64,000 nucleotides of DNA, from positions 1,116,001-1,180,000 of the forward strand of contig NZ_CP060716.1 in NCBI RefSeq assembly GCF_014396385.1, in the 5' to 3' direction. A model generated the notes under the pieces. The model searched no databases. It had not been told where the DNA came from and worked only from the letters and a program-made list of their open reading frames with translations. The position numbers and the translations under genes are program-made. Shown one piece after another: positions 43,442 to 52,485 of this stretch. Origin of the DNA: Leucobacter denitrificans. Lineage in GTDB: Bacteria > Actinomycetota > Actinomycetes > Actinomycetales > Microbacteriaceae. Numbering within the stretch: the stretch's first letter is position 1; each line of letters starts with the position of its first letter.

Positions 43442-44116
43442 CTAGCCCTCGTTGGCGAGCTCGCGCTTGCGCTTCTGGTTGCGGATCACGCGGGCGACGA
43501 TAAACCACACCACTAACAGTCCGATCACCACGAGCACCGCGTCGCTAATCACGCCGCTCCACTGCTCAAGGATCGGCTTGATTGCGGGGCCGAAGGCGAA
43601 GCCGAGGCCGATCCACAGACCATTCCATGCACCCGAGCCAATGAGCGTATACAGAGTGAACTTCACGAAGTTCATGCGCTCAATACCCGCAGGAATCGAA
43701 ATGAACGAGCGCACGAGCGGCACGCAGCGGCCAAACAAAACGGCTGCCGCGCCCCACTTCGCAAAGAAGGCCTCGGCCTTGTCGAAGTCTTCGTGATCCA
43801 TCAGTGGAATCTTGCCCACGACCCACCGCGTGCGGTTTCGGCCGAAGGCGTAGCCGATCCAGTACCAGATCCACGCACCGACCAGCGCGCCGAGCGTCGC
43901 GAACAGCCACGCCAGCCAGAAGTTCATGCGGCCGTCGTACGCCAGGAACCCGGCGCCCGGCAGGACCGCCTCTGATGGGATCGGCGGCACGAAGGTCTCG
44001 ATCAAGACCGCGAGCCCCACCCCGACTTCGCCGAGGGTCTCCATCAGGTCGAGCACCCAGCCGATAAACCCCTGGTACTCGGTCTGCGCAAGGCGCGCGA
44101 AAATAAGTGCGATCAC
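43442..44116 (-). CDS. DedA-family membrane protein
   Basis: 224 residues. VLIETFVPPIPSEAVLPGAG and FGRCVPLVRSFISIPAGIER are the two DedA/SNARE-associated (VTT) signatures, with a third conserved block GSGAWNGLWIGLGFAFG. Members are linked to undecaprenyl-phosphate or phospholipid translocation and membrane energetics. The C-terminal tail is basic (RNQKRKRELANEG). GTG start. Confidence 0.9.
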   Translation of the reverse strand: MIALIFARLAQTEYQGFIGWVLDLMETLGEVGVGLAVLIETFVPPIPSEAVLPGAGFLAYDGRMNFWLAWLFATLGALVGAWIWYWIGYAFGRNRTRWVVGKIPLMDHEDFDKAEAFFAKWGAAAVLFGRCVPLVRSFISIPAGIERMNFVKFTLYTLIGSGAWNGLWIGLGFAFGPAIKPILEQWSGVISDAVLVVIGLLVVWFIVARVIRNQKRKRELANEG

Positions 44117-44146
44117 GGAATCACGCTACCAGCTATAGGTGACCGC

Positions 44147-44728
44147 TTATTCCCTCGTCGCTATCGAGAACACATCTCCCTCGACCACCGCAATCGATTC
44201 CTCTGGCGTGCCAGAGATCTCCACTGAGTGCACGAGCACGAATCGGGGACCGGTCTGGAGAGAATGCACGAAGTCAGCAACCTGTTGCTGTGTTCCGACC
44301 GCAACTAAGTTCACTGGAATCTTTACAATGTTCGCCGAGACCGATGATTGCGCTCCAGCACTCTCCGTCGCGGTCTCAACGTCGCCGCTCTGGGGATCTG
44401 AGAGTGTGAAATCAGAGACCGTCGCTCCTGACACCGTCTGCAACTGCCGCAACTCTCCAAGAAATGCCGCAGTGTCAGCGCTTACCGGGATTGCACCCAC
44501 CAGATCCGCATACTGTTCATTGAGTATCGAGCTCCCGCCCTCAGCGGATTCAAGCTCGGCTATCTGCTCGCGAAGCAACTCATTCTGATCTTCTATGTCG
44601 CCAGCAATCGCCGTCGTCGACTGCGCAGTCACAACCTGCGGCATGAGTCCACCGAAAATACCGATGAACAGCATGCCCGCGCATACGACCACAGTGCCAA
44701 GCACCCATAATCTCGTCTTCAGACTCAC
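44147..44728 (-). CDS. pilO: PilO-like type IV pilus alignment protein
   Basis: 193 residues. One N-terminal transmembrane helix (WVLGTVVVCAGMLFIGIF) is followed by a coiled coil (EDQNELLREQIAELESAE) and a ferredoxin-like periplasmic domain. Assignment comes from architecture and from its position after pilM and pilN. It is last in the operon and overlaps pilN by 4 bases. Confidence 0.72.
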   Translation of the reverse strand: MSLKTRLWVLGTVVVCAGMLFIGIFGGLMPQVVTAQSTTAIAGDIEDQNELLREQIAELESAEGGSSILNEQYADLVGAIPVSADTAAFLGELRQLQTVSGATVSDFTLSDPQSGDVETATESAGAQSSVSANIVKIPVNLVAVGTQQQVADFVHSLQTGPRFVLVHSVEISGTPEESIAVVEGDVFSIATRE

Positions 44729-45381
44729 GGGGTCTCCTCATCCGAGCGCGGCCCAGCTAGTGTGTCGTCAAACATCACCTGCACGGTGGCAATGACTGGT
44801 GCTTCAGCCGCACCTGACGAGAGTGACGTGAGCTCAGCGCAAACACTTGCCTCGAGTCCGGAGAGCGAGCCCACAAAGGCACTCGCCTCTGCAATACTCG
44901 ACAGCTGGGCAGTTACCGTGACTGCAAAAGCCCCTGTACCGCACAGGGAAACTGCAGCGTCACTCAACGCAGGGGCTGCCTGGAAATCCTGAACCGTCGA
45001 CGCCTCAGGGAGCACACCACGAACACGCTCGAACACCTCAACGTATAAGGCTTGACCAGCATCAGACTCTTCGAGAAACTTCGAGATCATCTCGATGTCT
45101 TGCCTCGTATGGTGCAGTTCTGAGTGCTCCGCGAATGCGAGATTCAGTTCTTCAGTCGCTTGCTGAGCCTGACTCAGCTTCGTGTCGGCGTGACCGGTGA
45201 ACCACATTCCCGCCATAACGAGTGCCACCGCGACTATGCCCACAGAAAGCACCGCGATGAGCAGTTTTGGCAGCGTTCGATCATGAATAATTTCTGCTCG
45301 CTGCTGCATAGGCAGAAGATTGGCTTTCGGAGTTCCCCCGAAGACCGGTAGCTGTCGTGATTTCTTAGACATGTGAATCAC
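44725..45381 (-). CDS. pilN: PilN-like type IV pilus alignment protein
   Basis: About 215-218 residues. A short cytoplasmic N-terminus (PVFGGTPKANLLP) contains the PilM-binding NLLP-type motif found in PilN. One helix follows (LLIAVLSVGIVAVALVMAGM), then a coiled coil and periplasmic domain. GTG 45381 overlaps the pilM stop; ATG 45372 is possible. Confidence 0.75.
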   Translation of the reverse strand: MIHMSKKSRQLPVFGGTPKANLLPMQQRAEIIHDRTLPKLLIAVLSVGIVAVALVMAGMWFTGHADTKLSQAQQATEELNLAFAEHSELHHTRQDIEMISKFLEESDAGQALYVEVFERVRGVLPEASTVQDFQAAPALSDAAVSLCGTGAFAVTVTAQLSSIAEASAFVGSLSGLEASVCAELTSLSSGAAEAPVIATVQVMFDDTLAGPRSDEETP

Positions 45382-46412
45382 CGCCCCCTCAACGCGAGAC
45401 CAACAGGTACCGAGAGAAGCTGCGAAAACTCTTCAATAAGTTCTCCTGGCTCAGCACCAGTCAGATCGACGCCCCGTATCGGATCCCCTATCTCAACAGG
45501 AATATCGAACTCCTCGGCAATCAGATTCTCGACGCTGGTACCAATCGCACCGTATCCGAGTAGAAGCACGCTCGATATTTCCTCGCCAGTGTAGGTTGCG
45601 GAGTAGTACTCCACTGTGCTGCGAATTTGCTCGATCACTGGAACGATCGCGGCCGTCAGATCAGGATCCTGGTTCGTGTCCATGCGCCGCATTATTGCGA
45701 TATATTCTGCGAGCGTCTCGGCCCGCGCAACCGCTTCGTTATCCATCTTGCGCAATGCGTCGAAAATGTGCCCAACGCCAAGAGGCACGATCCGCACAAA
45801 TTGGGGCACCCTATCGCGCACCACGAGGATATGGGACACCCGCCAACCCAGCGACACTATGAGCCGCGTGCCAAGCAAGGTATCGCCCACATCTACACTG
45901 CGCAACACTGCAAACGAATTGAGATCGAAGCCCACAACCTTCAACCCGGCATTCGACACCGCCGCGGCTTCGCTTTCGACGCTCGATTTGAGTGCGGCGA
46001 TGAGCAGCCCGTCCATCTGCGGCGGAACGCTGCCCTCGACCGGTGCGATTGGATAGAAGTCGAGGATCGTGTCGGTGACAGGCACCGGCAACATGTCTTC
46101 AACCTGATATCGAAGCGCTCGACTCAACTGTGCTTCACTCATTTGAGGCACGGTGTGATTGCGCACGAGAGTGCGCTGGTTGCCGATGCCACAAATCACT
46201 CGCTTCGAGGAGAAGCCGGCTTGCTCCCACAGTTGCACGAGTACGCGTGTCACAGCGTTCGCGTCACGAACCTCGCCGTCACTCACAACGTTCTCAGGCA
46301 GCTCGACCATTCCGACCCGTTTAAGCCTTGGCAGTTTCTTGCGACGGTGCTCTACCTCTGCGGCGAACACCGCCCGACTCGAAATGACGAGCCCCACCAC
46401 GTCTTTCGCCAT
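45378..46412 (-). CDS. pilM: PilM, actin-like type IV pilus protein
   Basis: 344 residues from ATG 46412, preceded by GGAAGGTG. DVVGLVISSRAVFAAEV is the phosphate-1-like strand, LSRALRYQVEDMLPVPVTDT is a signature of PilM, and SSVLLLGYGAIGTSVENLIA is the adenosine motif. It binds ATP and links PilN/PilO to the motor in the cytoplasm. Confidence 0.88.
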   Translation of the reverse strand: MAKDVVGLVISSRAVFAAEVEHRRKKLPRLKRVGMVELPENVVSDGEVRDANAVTRVLVQLWEQAGFSSKRVICGIGNQRTLVRNHTVPQMSEAQLSRALRYQVEDMLPVPVTDTILDFYPIAPVEGSVPPQMDGLLIAALKSSVESEAAAVSNAGLKVVGFDLNSFAVLRSVDVGDTLLGTRLIVSLGWRVSHILVVRDRVPQFVRIVPLGVGHIFDALRKMDNEAVARAETLAEYIAIMRRMDTNQDPDLTAAIVPVIEQIRSTVEYYSATYTGEEISSVLLLGYGAIGTSVENLIAEEFDIPVEIGDPIRGVDLTGAEPGELIEEFSQLLSVPVGLALRGR

Positions 46413-46482
46413 TACGCACCTTCCCCTTGGCACATCCAACGCCTCAGTGTAGCGGCAGCCAGACCCAGAGATCTCCGCGAAA

Positions 46483-47325
46483 TCACGCCGACCACGCAAA
46501 GTCAATATAAATGTTCATAAGCGCGTCGCCCCAGACCAAACCAACCCATGCACCAATGAGCATCCATGGGCCGTAGGCGATAGCACTGCGCCACCGCGCG
46601 CGACGCCCGAACATCAACACAACTCCGACGAGCGCAGCAAACAAAAAGCCCGAAAATGCGCCAACACCCACGGCACTCCAGCCGAGATACCCGAGCACTC
46701 CGCCAACGAGCGGTGCCAGCTTGACATCACCACCGCCAATACCTCTCGGGTACACAAGTGCAATGCCGAAATACAATGCGAACAAGGCCGCACTCGCACC
46801 GAGCGTAACCCCGAGCCTCGACCAATCTCCGACGAGCAAAGATGACACGCTGAGTAGCAACAAGACGACCGCAGCACTCGGCAAGACAACTGCATTGGGC
46901 AGTCGCTGATGTTTGGCATCAATAGTGGTAAGAGCAATCGATGCGGCGCCAAACCACAGAAACGCTACAAGCGCAAACAACCCGGAGATGAATTGATTGC
47001 CGGCCGCGTTGGGCCACGCAAATTCTACACAGTACCACCAGGTAATGAGCACGAACGCAGCCGCGGTACCGAGTTCGATCAGTGGATAACGAATGCCAAT
47101 GGCGACGCCGCAGTGTGCGCAACGACCCCTGAGCGCGATATATGACACGACGGGAATGTTGTGCCACGGTCGCACTGGTGCGTCGCAACTTTGGCAGTGA
47201 CTCCCAGCCAGCAGTGACTCCCCGCGCGGCACACGCCAAATAACTACATTCAGAAACGACCCGATCGCGAGGCCAAGCACTCCAGCGAGCGCGAGGAGCC
47301 ACCCGAATTCGGCCGAACCGATCAT
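46483..47325 (-). CDS. pilD: Prepilin peptidase/N-methyltransferase
   Basis: 280 residues. SFLNVVIWRVPRGESLLAGS and two CxxC pairs (HCQSCDAPVRPWHNIPVVSY and CAHCGVAIGIRYPLIEL) form the methyltransferase zinc region. The two catalytic Asp are in TTIDAKHQRLPNAV and GGGDVKLAPLVGGVLGY. It cleaves the class III leaders of the pilins encoded upstream. It overlaps the minor pilin gene by 4 bases. Confidence 0.93.
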   Translation of the reverse strand: MIGSAEFGWLLALAGVLGLAIGSFLNVVIWRVPRGESLLAGSHCQSCDAPVRPWHNIPVVSYIALRGRCAHCGVAIGIRYPLIELGTAAAFVLITWWYCVEFAWPNAAGNQFISGLFALVAFLWFGAASIALTTIDAKHQRLPNAVVLPSAAVVLLLLSVSSLLVGDWSRLGVTLGASAALFALYFGIALVYPRGIGGGDVKLAPLVGGVLGYLGWSAVGVGAFSGFLFAALVGVVLMFGRRARWRSAIAYGPWMLIGAWVGLVWGDALMNIYIDFAWSA

Positions 47326-49538
47326 GCGACGGACTCCGACTCAATATTGCGAATGGAAAGTGGTGCGGCCGAAATGCCTCCGATGATCTGCGGAACGCTG
47401 CTCTCAGAATTATCTGATTCGGAACCGCCGTCACCATTGCCGTTGGAGCCACCGTCACCGCTATTGCCGCCGTCACCGATTGGCCCCCACGACGGGAGCC
47501 CCATTGGAGAAAACCACAGGGAGGTAGTGCCGCCAATACACACCGAACCAGAATAGACGTTTCCAACGAATGAGGATCCACTCAGCCTCGAACCTGCCGG
47601 GGTGTACACCATCGTGCGCAAGGAGTCGTCGAGGTGCACATTCTCGAGATTCACTGCTGGCCTATTACAACCCGCAGTCGCTTGGTTTTGCACCCCCGGA
47701 TTCACCACCCAAAGACTCGGCGTCGTACCTGACTTAGCTGACCAGTCCATTCCGTTGAGATTCGCACGTTCAACGATCAGCGCGACATCGACACCGAGTT
47801 TCGGTCGAGAGTTTTCACCGCTCCAGGCGCTGTACTGCAGATCGCCGCACGCGCGCAGATCAATAACTGTGTTGGTATCGAGAGCGCTGAGCGAACCCCA
47901 CCCGTCCCCCGGGTACCGTTTCCAATCATTACACTCCGACCCGGTCACGATCTGCGAGGCAAATCCGAGCCAATCACTCTGTGCAAACTCATAATCACGC
48001 CAGGGTTCGATTTCAGGTGGGTTCACACTTGCGACCGGGTTCACGGTCGGAATGCTCGGGAACACCGGGAAGCGTGACTCATCGCACACAGTGTGTCCGT
48101 TGGAGGCTCCATTTTGCGACCACGGAGACCCCTGACCCGACCCACGAGTTACGTGGCAATCGGTGCCCGGGCGAGTACCCCGCACTTTGGTGTTGTTAAA
48201 GGCCACCGTCTTGCCCGCCTGCACATAGCCACGGAACGTGAGCCCCCAGCCATCTACCTTCATCGCACCGGTGACCTGAACGTTGCCGTTCGGCGCGGTT
48301 CTAAAAGTGTTCTCGCCCGCACCAAGCGCGACAATGTTTCCCTCAACCCGACTTCCATGGTCGAGGAGCACGGTTCCGTCGGTACGAATATCGCCGCTCA
48401 CCGTGCCTGTAATGCGCAACACACCTGTGCTGCGCGATTCGATGTCGCCATGCACGGTACCCGTCACCGCAAGGGCGCCACTCGTGTGTACGTTGCCCTT
48501 CACGGTGCCGGTGATCTTCGAATCACCCGACCCAAGTGCAGTGAAGTTACCCTCAACCGTGCCAGGGATTTCGGCTGTACCGTTCGTCATGAAATTGCGC
48601 TTCACCGTGCCGTTAACGTACGAGCGGTCGGTGCCTGCCACATTCAAATCGCCGTACACAGTAGACGCACCGTCATGAAGTTTCACATTGCCATTTGCAT
48701 AGACGTTGTTGCGACCAATTGCGCTCGCATCACCCATGGCGCCACTCAACACATGCGAAACAGCCGGATGGTTCCCTGAGACCTTCTCGCTCCCCGCAAG
48801 ATACACATTGCCAGTTATCTGGTTCGTATCAGAGTTGTTCGTCTTCAGCTGTCCCCCGATGTGCAGATCTCCATTCACGACACAGGGCGTCGTGAACACA
48901 TCGTTCGCGGCGAACACTGTGCCGGGTATGACCAGCCCGTTGCAGGTGAAAGTTGGTTCGCGGGTCACCACACGGGTCGGTTTGCCGTCAATCGTCGCGA
49001 GCTTCAATTGTGGGCCATTTGCGAAGCCACCATCACCGCCCCCGACGCTCACGATCGCATTGCCCGCGGAGCCCACGGGTTGCTCTACTTCGTCGTTACC
49101 GTCAGCTGGCGGGTCAATCGCAAATACTGCTTCGACGGTAGCGGTGTCACCATTTTGCGCTTCACCAGCAGATGTTATCGTCAAGGTTGCCGGTGTCGAT
49201 GTGAGGTCGCACGAGCCTGTCACCGAGAACCTCGGTTCGTTCGTGCTCTCGAGCTGCGCGGTGGGAAACGACGAACAGATATCCACACCATCCGCTGCCA
49301 GTGTTGGAAGCTTCACCTGCGCCGCCGCGATTCCAGCCTCAGCTGCCGCATGTGCTTGAATGTTCGAGCGCGTCGTTTGACTCACCTGCGCCGAGCTCAG
49401 GATCGCGACGAGAAATGACGATACAAGCGCAAACCCAACAAGAAAGATGACGAGCACAAGTGGAAGCGCAGCGCCATCTTCGCTCCGACCCAGCACGCGG
49501 AATCCCCGGCGCCTCAGTCCGTGCATGAAGCGAATCAT
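47322..49538 (-). CDS. PilX-like minor pilin fused to a bactofilin-like repeat domain
   Basis: 738 residues from ATG 49538. The N-terminal pilin-like helix is EDGAALPLVLVIFLVGFALV, continuing to a PilX-like AHAAAEAGIAAAQVKL. Residues about 200-430 are a run of short glycine repeats (VNGDLHIGGQLK, ITGNVYLAG, KITGTVKGNVHTSGALAVTG, TVHGDIESRS, ITGTVSGDIRTDG) resembling the polymer-forming right-handed beta-helix of bactofilins. The last 300 residues are Cys- and Trp-containing and of unknown fold, with a Gly/Asn tail (GDGGNSGDGGSNGNGDGG). It is probably a large exposed tip or shaft component. No canonical Gly-cleavage leader is obvious. Confidence 0.72.
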   Translation of the reverse strand: MIRFMHGLRRRGFRVLGRSEDGAALPLVLVIFLVGFALVSSFLVAILSSAQVSQTTRSNIQAHAAAEAGIAAAQVKLPTLAADGVDICSSFPTAQLESTNEPRFSVTGSCDLTSTPATLTITSAGEAQNGDTATVEAVFAIDPPADGNDEVEQPVGSAGNAIVSVGGGDGGFANGPQLKLATIDGKPTRVVTREPTFTCNGLVIPGTVFAANDVFTTPCVVNGDLHIGGQLKTNNSDTNQITGNVYLAGSEKVSGNHPAVSHVLSGAMGDASAIGRNNVYANGNVKLHDGASTVYGDLNVAGTDRSYVNGTVKRNFMTNGTAEIPGTVEGNFTALGSGDSKITGTVKGNVHTSGALAVTGTVHGDIESRSTGVLRITGTVSGDIRTDGTVLLDHGSRVEGNIVALGAGENTFRTAPNGNVQVTGAMKVDGWGLTFRGYVQAGKTVAFNNTKVRGTRPGTDCHVTRGSGQGSPWSQNGASNGHTVCDESRFPVFPSIPTVNPVASVNPPEIEPWRDYEFAQSDWLGFASQIVTGSECNDWKRYPGDGWGSLSALDTNTVIDLRACGDLQYSAWSGENSRPKLGVDVALIVERANLNGMDWSAKSGTTPSLWVVNPGVQNQATAGCNRPAVNLENVHLDDSLRTMVYTPAGSRLSGSSFVGNVYSGSVCIGGTTSLWFSPMGLPSWGPIGDGGNSGDGGSNGNGDGGSESDNSESSVPQIIGGISAAPLSIRNIESESVA

Positions 49539-50131
49539 CACGCACCTTCCCAACACGATGTTCCCGCAGACGAGAGCCGGTTAGTCACCTGGCCAGCAAC
49601 ATCAATCGAGTGCTCATCCGATGTCGCGATAGTAAAACGATACTCGAGCGTGCCCGTCGTGGATCCACTCGCAGTTGATGACGATCCACCCGTAAAGAAA
49701 TCTTCGGTGCCGAACGCGCCGACGCCCTGAGCCAGTACACCTGATGCCGGAGCTGCGGCCATTCGGGCCCCACTCTGCGCTCCATCGGGCCACCGCTCGC
49801 GAACGAGCTTGCCCGATGCAGGATCAATTTCCCAGCGCACGCACTCCCAGCCCATCTGAGCCTGTGAGGTACTCACGGACGCAGTGACCGAAGTAGGTGT
49901 AGTGATGAAGCTGCGCGCGTTTCGCATGTCATCTGCGATCGCGAGCGTGACAACCTGGCTGTCATTCGACGACGCCGAGATACCCTGTACTGCCTGTTCA
50001 CTGCGAAATATCGAGACCATAAATGTCGAAACAATCAATGCAATGATGCCGAGCACCACCATGGTCACCGAGAGCTCAACCAGGCTGATACCGTCGTCGC
50101 GGCGCAGCCCGCGCATGATGCGAAGTTTCAC
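49538..50131 (-). CDS. PilW-like minor pilin
   Basis: 197 residues. The class III leader MKLRIMRGLRRDDG is followed by ISLVELSVTMVVLGIIALIV, with Glu at position +5 after the Gly cleavage site. The rest is a globular pilin head with two Cys (GWECVRWEIDP and TSCWEG). It overlaps the next pilin gene's end by 4 bases. Confidence 0.82.
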   Translation of the reverse strand: MKLRIMRGLRRDDGISLVELSVTMVVLGIIALIVSTFMVSIFRSEQAVQGISASSNDSQVVTLAIADDMRNARSFITTPTSVTASVSTSQAQMGWECVRWEIDPASGKLVRERWPDGAQSGARMAAAPASGVLAQGVGAFGTEDFFTGGSSSTASGSTTGTLEYRFTIATSDEHSIDVAGQVTNRLSSAGTSCWEGA

Positions 50132-50556
50132 GATGCAGTCACCACCTGTGTCGTCGCGCTGACGAGCGGGTCAGGTGCCGCGCTGGTTGCGTTCCTGTCA
50201 AACACCGAGATCGTCACGGTTGCCAGACGATCAGTACAGGTCACGTCGCGCGTCACTCGCAGTTTGTGGATCGCGCCTTCGGCGCCTCCACCAGTTGAAA
50301 TGGCGAGATCTGAAGCATTCAGATCTGCCACTGACTCACACGCCGCACCTCGCACGACCGAACGTGTTTCGTCGAGCTGCGCTGCGGCAACCCGATTCGC
50401 CTCACCGACGTTCGCGTTCTTTTGTGCGAGCAGCACCGAATTCACCATGAGAGGTGCGAGCCCAGCAATAACCAGGCTTAGCAATACAATCGCAACAGCG
50501 AGCTCGGTCATAGTTAACCCGGTCTCGCCGCGCAGTACACCAGCGACCCGACGCAT
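50128..50556 (-). CDS. PilV-like minor pilin
   Basis: 142 residues from ATG 50556, chosen because AAAGGGA lies upstream. The leader MRRVAGVLRGETG is followed by LTMTELAVAIVLLSLVIAGL, with Glu+5. The head has a Cys pair (AACESVADL, DVTCTDRLA). It lies 121 bases after the major pilin gene. Confidence 0.82.
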   Translation of the reverse strand: MRRVAGVLRGETGLTMTELAVAIVLLSLVIAGLAPLMVNSVLLAQKNANVGEANRVAAAQLDETRSVVRGAACESVADLNASDLAISTGGGAEGAIHKLRVTRDVTCTDRLATVTISVFDRNATSAAPDPLVSATTQVVTAS

Positions 50557-50677
50557 TGGTATCCCTTTGGTACTCAACGAAAAGGCATGTCTGCGGCAAC
50601 ACCGCAAGACGGGCACGGTGGGTGCCTTAGAGTGACACCCACCGTGAAGAGTGAGTCCAGCGACTCAGCGTTGCTCT

Positions 50678-51061
50678 TTAGGCGCAGCCCGGGCCGCTTG
50701 TTGCATCACCTGCAGTGACGCAGTAATTTTCGAGTGTGACCGCTTCTGTCGCAGGCGCCGTGAGTTCCACGGCCTCGGCGCTGTCCTTGACCTCGAGCTT
50801 CTCCAAAGCCGCTTCCGCATCGGCGACAGCAAGCGATCCACCCGATGAGTTCGCGACGGCGGCCGCAATCATCGAGCTACCGTTCGCAGCATTCGCTTCG
50901 TTTGTCGCTGCGGTCGCGTTCGACTGCATGTTTGCAAAAACAGGAACGGCGATCGCGACGAGAATGCCAATGATCACAATGACCACAGCGAGCTCAACGA
51001 GCGAGAAGCCCTTCTGACCCTCTTCGCGGTTGTTCAGAACAGCTTGAATACGTGTACGCAA
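50678..51061 (-). CDS. pilA: Major type IV pilin PilA
   Basis: 127 residues from TTG 51061, preceded by AGGGGG at 6 bases. The leader ends EEGQKG and the mature N-terminus is FSLVELAVVIVIIGILVAIA (Phe+1, Glu+5), the canonical type IV pilin helix. A short Ala-rich head ends with a disulfide-type pair (NYCVTAGDATSGPGCA). A terminator stands upstream at 51111-51140, so it probably has its own promoter and high expression. Confidence 0.92.
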   Translation of the reverse strand: MRTRIQAVLNNREEGQKGFSLVELAVVIVIIGILVAIAVPVFANMQSNATAATNEANAANGSSMIAAAVANSSGGSLAVADAEAALEKLEVKDSAEAVELTAPATEAVTLENYCVTAGDATSGPGCA

Positions 51062-51110
51062 AATAATCCCCCTAGAACAGTGCTCCCCCCAGAGCACAGA
51101 ATATTGCAGT

Positions 51111-51140
51111 AAAAAACCCTCGAGCGTTCAACAACGAGGG
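51111..51140 (-). terminator. Rho-independent terminator after pilC
   Basis: On the minus strand, CCCTCG and CGAGGG flank a 12-base loop and are followed by six T. It separates the pilB-pilT-pilC transcript from pilA. Confidence 0.8.
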
Positions 51141-51242
51141 CTGCACTATGAATACTGCCACACTATAAAGCTCGGTCTCTAGATGAATTCTCAAACGTGC
51201 ATTGAACCTACAAGCAACCTGGGGGTTTATGTGAACTTTATG

Positions 51243-52483
51243 TCAAATCCCTTGTACTGCGGTGCTCATCGTGAGGATCGGGAGATAGAGCGCCACCATC
51301 ATGCCACCGATAATGATTCCTATTCCCACAATGAGCAGAGGTTCGATCATGCTCGTGAGCTGTTCCGAGGTCGATTCAACCTCAGAATCGTAGTAGTCAC
51401 CAAGAGAGGTCAGCATCACGTCGAGCGACCCAGATTCCTCACCTACCGAGATCATCTGAGTGACCATAGGGGAAACACTTCGTGCTCTGCGAGCGGGCCT
51501 GCGAGGCTCCGCCCATACCGCACCGAATTCTCTGCGTCACGAAGCGCTTCTTCAACCACCCAGTTGCTGGAAACCCGGCGAACAAAACCGAGGGCCTCGA
51601 GCAGAGGCACCCCCGCCTTGATCATTACCGCAAGGTTGCGGCTCACTCGGGCAATTGCGACTTTGCGAAATAGCGGACCAAAGACCGGCATGTTCACCTT
51701 GAACGTCTCAATCTTGCGTCGCACCGCATCTTCGCGTTTGTGGCGGGAATACCAATACCATCCAGCGAACACGAGTACTGCGAGTGCTGGCACCCAGAAC
51801 ACCGCAGCACGCGAAATCGACACGAGAACCTGGGTGATAAACGGGAGCTCTGTACCGAAACCCGCAAAGAGCTCTTCGAAGATCGGGACAACGAACAGCA
51901 TCATCGCTACCACCGCGATGATGGCAACAATGAGCACAACGATTGGATACGTCATCGCTGCCTTAACTTTTTGCTGCAGTCGCAACTCGGTCTCAAAGTT
52001 CGTCGTTACCGAGCGCAAGGCCTGAGCCAGGAATCCGCCGACCTCACCGACACGAATGAGATTCACCATGAGCTCCGGAAACACCTTCGGGCGAGTTTCA
52101 AGTGCGGCCGACAGTGATAGCCCCTGCCCTACCTCGCGGCTCACCGCATCGAAACTTTCGGCCAGTACACGGTTCTCGGTCTGATCCGCCGCCACTTCGA
52201 GCGCACGCAAGAGGGGAACCCCAGCGTCGATGAGTTCACCCAGCTGCCTCGAGGCAATGGCAAGATCTTGAGTCGTCGGAGGTTTAGCAACACCGAAATC
52301 TAACTCTCGATTAAACAAACCAAGGCTCGCATTATTGCGCACCGCAAGTGGAACTAAACCCTTTGCCTCAATCGCCTGAACCGCTGCCGACTCATTCGGC
52401 GCACTTACCGTTCCGCGCCTTACCCGGCCAGAAGTATTCAACGCTCGGTACGAGAAGAGCGGATCTGTCTGCGTCTTAGCCAC
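51243..52483 (-). pseudogene. pilC: Type IV pilus inner-membrane platform protein PilC, frameshifted
   Basis: From GTG 52483 the first frame gives two T2SS_F-type domains: LAIASRQLGELIDAGVPLLR and IARVSRNLAVMIKAGVPLLE, with membrane helices between. It ends with SLAGPLAEHEVFPLWSLR and a stop near 51452. The overlapping frame continues at once: MVTQMISVGEESGSLDVMLT and LLIVGIGIIIGGMMVALYLP to 51243. A single missing base in the run at 51469-51472 (GGGG on plus, CCCC in the gene) explains the break; one more C would restore HEVFPPMVTQMISVGEES. Confidence 0.88.
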
Positions 52484-52485
52484 GG

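Noticed and set aside
45627..46520. 297-codon plus-strand frame opposite pilM
   Set aside because: Antisense shadow; pilM has family motifs and a good ribosome site.
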